A stretch of 64,000 nucleotides of DNA from Schistosoma haematobium (taxonomy: Eukaryota; Platyhelminthes; Trematoda; Strigeidida; Schistosomatidae). Below are positions 61,272 to 64,000 of this stretch, piece by piece. A program made the position numbers and the translations under genes. The DNA is taken from assembly GCF_000699445.3 (NCBI RefSeq), contig NC_067198.1:21594536-21658535 (forward strand). Direction: 5' to 3'. The stretch's first letter is position 1; each line of letters begins with the position of its first letter. The notes beneath the pieces were generated by a model. That model saw nothing but the letters and a program-made list of their open reading frames with translations, was not told where the DNA came from and did not search any database.

Positions 61272-63142
61272 ATTGAGGACATCAGAAATACCGACTCAAC
61301 AATTCATCACCACCAAACTTAGCGTAGATGAAATATTGAATAAGTATGTTGGAGAATATGGAGTTTGGCAATGGAGTATCGTGTTGCTAATAGTTATAAG
61401 TTCTCCTCTAATGGTGACGTTACCTGTATTTGTTAATGCAGTACCTGACTATCGTTGTCGGATGGAAGATCCTATAGAAGAAATATTCAAAGAATACAAT
61501 TTAAGTTTTGAGGAAGCCGCTGCATTTGTGGGTCCATGGGAAGGTGAAATCCCTGTAACAATGATGGGTTGTCTGAAATTCGCATTGGACTGGAGCAATA
61601 CAACCTAATCGAAAACCTACTTTTGAATAAGTCGGTTGTTTCATTTATCGATCGTGAATCGCTGAAAACTAAAGCGTGTGTCAACGGTTATGTATATAGA
61701 AGTAAAGAGTTCCAATATCCCAGTACTGTGGTAGCGGAATTTAACTTGGTTTGTGATAAGAGTATGCTTTCGCCTCTTGGAACCTCTCTTTTTATGGTTG
61801 GAATGTTGTTTGGATTCATTTTCGGTGGTTATTTTGGTGACAAATTCGGCAGACGAAACGGTGCAATTCTATTCTCTATCATTGAATTACTTGCAGCGGT
61901 TGGTGTTTCCTTAGCCCCTAATCATCATATCTATCACCTGATGAGAACAATTGTTGGGTTTTCTAGTACAGGAAAAGCCGTCCCCTACGCCTATTACCAA
62001 TTGAGCTAACTAATGCCAAATATCGATCATATTTCACATCGTTCATTGTTTTGGGAATTGTATTTGGACATCGTGCTATAATGACTGGAATAGCTTATTT
62101 GGTACGAGAATGGCGTCTTCTCAACGCCCTGTCAACGCTACCATGTCTCACATGTTTCATATACTTTTGTCTTTTACCGGAATCACCACGATGGCTGTTA
62201 TCTCAGTATCGTGTTGAAGAAGCCATCACAATACTGAGAAGAGGGTGTCGTATCAACCACATTTTGAAGAAAGACAAATCAAAATTATCACAACTCGACA
62301 ATTACCTGAAAGATTTAAATAAAAACCAATCTCATATGGGAAAATTATATGTCCATGGTGAACCTATAAGTGTTTCTGAACGATTTATTAATTTACTTAA
62401 ATCAACCAAGAAAATTACTTGTTGTAGACAAATGAATAAAGCACTCATAATATGTGTTCTAATATTTACGATGCATTCGCTTGCCTTTCTGGGTATCACA
62501 CTATTTAGTAAGTACATTAATTATAATGTTTATATAGTAACTCTTATCAATGCATTAACTGGCATTCCAGGACCAATTGCTGCAAGTGTGGTTTATAGAT
62601 GTTATAAGTATAGACGATTTCCATTAATGTGCACATATATAATTTCTGCTATATTATTATGTATTGGTGGTGTTTATACAGTATTATGGGAACCACTGAC
62701 TGATAATGTATTGAATATATTCTGTAATGGTGCTCTTATTATGTATTCTGCTTCAACGATTATGCTATCGATTTACTGTGCTGAATTATTTCCATCATAT
62801 ATGCGTTCAAGCGCTGTAGGCATATCAAATGGTCTAGGTAGAATCGGTGGGATCATTTCAACACTTGTAAATTATACTGATTTTGCTTTTAAACATGGTA
62901 CGCCTGTACTGATTTATTCCGGTTCCTCAATGCTTCAAGCTTTCCTATTATACTGTTTACGTGATACAAGCGGTGAAGATCTTTCTGATGTTGACAAAGG
63001 CTTAGAATCTACAACTGATGATCATATTCATCAAAATGGATCTAATAAAAGTATTGATGCAGGAAGAGAAGAGTTTGTAATCAATTTGAAAACATTAGAA
63101 GACCGAATAAAATCGTCACCAACATCTGTAACCAATCTCTAG
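61228..63142 (+). CDS. SLC22-family transporter-like gene, single exon, broken by two frameshifts (pseudogene or sequence error)
   Basis: This is a paralogue of the 481-2418 gene. Three open frames join end to end: 61228-61605, about 61606-61984, and 61985-63142. At each junction, adding one base would make the protein run straight on in alignment with the paralogue. About 638 aa would then be encoded, against 645. All family marks are present: an N-terminal WQW before TM1, four loop cysteines as in the paralogue, sequons (NLS, NTT), GDKFGRRNG at 61836-61862, ESPRWLL at 62180-62200, a PIELTNAKYRSY stretch, ELFPSYMRS and a DTSGEDLSD tail. The start is fixed by an in-frame TGA at 61219-61221. 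Since everything else is intact, either the gene died very recently or the two breaks are consensus errors in C runs. As written it would give only a truncated 126-aa product. It is divergently oriented to its paralogue across the array. Confidence 0.87.
61604..61605 (+). other. Frameshift 1 in the plus-strand SLC22 gene
   Basis: The frame ends at TAA 61606-61608 right after CC. With three C instead of two, the reading continues into LIENLLLNK, which fits the loop between TM1 and TM2 in the paralogue. Confidence 0.75.
61982..61985 (+). other. Frameshift 2 in the plus-strand SLC22 gene
   Basis: A run of four C sits where five would keep the frame. The following reading LRLLPIELTNAKYRSY then aligns residue for residue with NVLVMEMTIAKYRSY of the paralogue. 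Confidence 0.78.
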
Positions 63143-63192
63143 TATTTTCACATTTCTAAATGATACAATTTTAATGTAAACTAACTGATTCC

Positions 63193-63198
63193 AATAAA
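63193..63198 (+). terminator. Poly(A) signal AATAAA of the second SLC22 gene
   Basis: A canonical hexamer 50 bases after the stop codon, followed by T-rich sequence. This is a normal distance for a short 3' UTR. Confidence 0.6.
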
Positions 63199-63594
63199 AT
63201 TTCTTTAATTATGTCGTCATTAAATTTCATTATCTTTGTTAGTTATGTCCATAAATAACCAATCAAATCGTTGCCTTAGCTCCCACCACATTGATCTGGT
63301 CTGATGTGTCTGTAAACTTCCCTGATGCATGTGACCTACCAATTGAAAGACATTATTATCCTATTATATTAGTGTGATTCATAATTTATATCCATTTTGA
63401 TTGGACACGCAATACTGGTGGGCATGTATGTGCCGTTTCAATTGATGACTGTAATTCCTTTAATTATTGTACTGGTCTAATTGTTTGAAGTTTAGAAACA
63501 GATAAATTTTGAGGCGAAGTTGTCGTTCTTCTAACTATGGAGTTTACATAGAATCTGGGATCGCCAGTATCGCGTTTGCAATTCTAGTAGTATA

Positions 63595-63621
63595 TTTGTA
63601 GGACAAATTAAGTCCTACAAA
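63595..63621. repeat. Perfect 10-bp hairpin
   Basis: TTTGTAGGAC and GTCCTACAAA are separated by seven bases. It may be a piece of a dispersed repeat. No function is known. Confidence 0.5.
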
Positions 63622-63771
63622 GTTTCTACCAGTATCTCACCAGAACTTCTTACGTTGAGTGCTGTTAAATGTTTACGAAGAAGAATCGAAAGACTGTTCA
63701 GACTCCTGAATTGCCCCCCCCACTATGCGGAAACTCATAGTGATGACGAATTTAAAGGAAACGGCTACTGA

Positions 63772-63981
63772 ATAGATCTCTTGTTAGACCTGGAATTAGC
63801 TAAAGTACTTTTAGCTCAGATAGAAAGAGATATTGAGCTAGAAAGGTTAGGTCAAGATGGAAGAGAACATTATAATCAAGTTGTGGCTGACAGGGTGATG
63901 TTGTACGAGTCTACATCTGCTTCACGTGTAGTTGATGTTCCTCCTGAAAGGAACTGCATCATAATGATATGTAAAGTTTAG
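63772..63981 (+). other. Unrecognised open frame near the window edge, possible exon or repeat remnant
   Basis: The frame opens after a TGA at 63769-63771 and closes at TAG 63979-63981, without a good ATG near its start. It is rich in charged, helix-prone residues at first (LELAKVLLAQIERDIELERL) and shows no family I can name. It could be an exon of the next gene or a retroelement scrap. Confidence 0.2.
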
Positions 63982-64000
63982 ACCTACCAAAGAGAGATAT

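Larger units (their letters stand above)
63143..63771. other. 3' flank of the second SLC22 gene
   Basis: It holds the poly(A) signal and a hairpin listed separately, plus a run of eight C at 63714-63721. No gene is seen. Confidence 0.5.

Noticed and set aside
61606..61985. Introns as explanation of the frame changes in the second SLC22 gene
   Set aside because: The protein alignment is continuous at both sites with only one base lacking; there is no room for an intron.
61487..62517. Minus-strand frames at 61487-61684 and 62332-62517
   Set aside because: Shadows of the SLC22 coding sequence on the opposite strand.

Overview
The window looks like nuclear DNA of a parasitic flatworm, most likely a schistosome. 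It is AT-rich. It carries tRNA-derived SINEs with an embedded hammerhead ribozyme (resembling the SM-alpha type described in Schistosoma), a Penelope-like reverse-transcriptase remnant, and metazoan-type SLC22 transporters with eukaryotic start contexts and AATAAA poly(A) signals. No bacterial or viral gene content was seen. Assignment to genus is inference.

Layout. (1) 481-2418, minus strand: an intact single-exon SLC22 (organic cation/anion transporter-like) gene. (2) 2419-5468: AT-rich intergenic DNA with interspersed repeats, namely two oppositely oriented SINE copies each carrying a recognisable hammerhead core, a 56-bp inverted repeat, a second repeat module, and a Penelope-like RT scrap. 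(3) 5469-59903: an uninterrupted head-to-tail array of 23 complete units of about 2.34 kb (2,330-2,360 bp) plus a 513-bp partial unit. Units are nearly identical and differ mainly in three internal microsatellites and a handful of point variants. No convincing protein gene, rRNA, snRNA, spliced-leader or histone gene was recognised in the unit. (4) 59904-61227: AT-rich flank. (5) 61228-63142, plus strand: a second single-exon SLC22-like gene. Its reading frame is broken twice, each time by what looks like one missing C. (6) 63143-64000: flank with a perfect small hairpin and an unrecognised open frame.

The two transporters are paralogues transcribed away from each other. They are divergent, about 58.8 kb apart, and almost all of that distance is the satellite array. 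The array is the main object of interest: a megasatellite between two divergent paralogues, with a mosaic of shared variants that points to unequal exchange or gene conversion among units. The small open frames inside the units are treated as non-coding unless expression shows otherwise.
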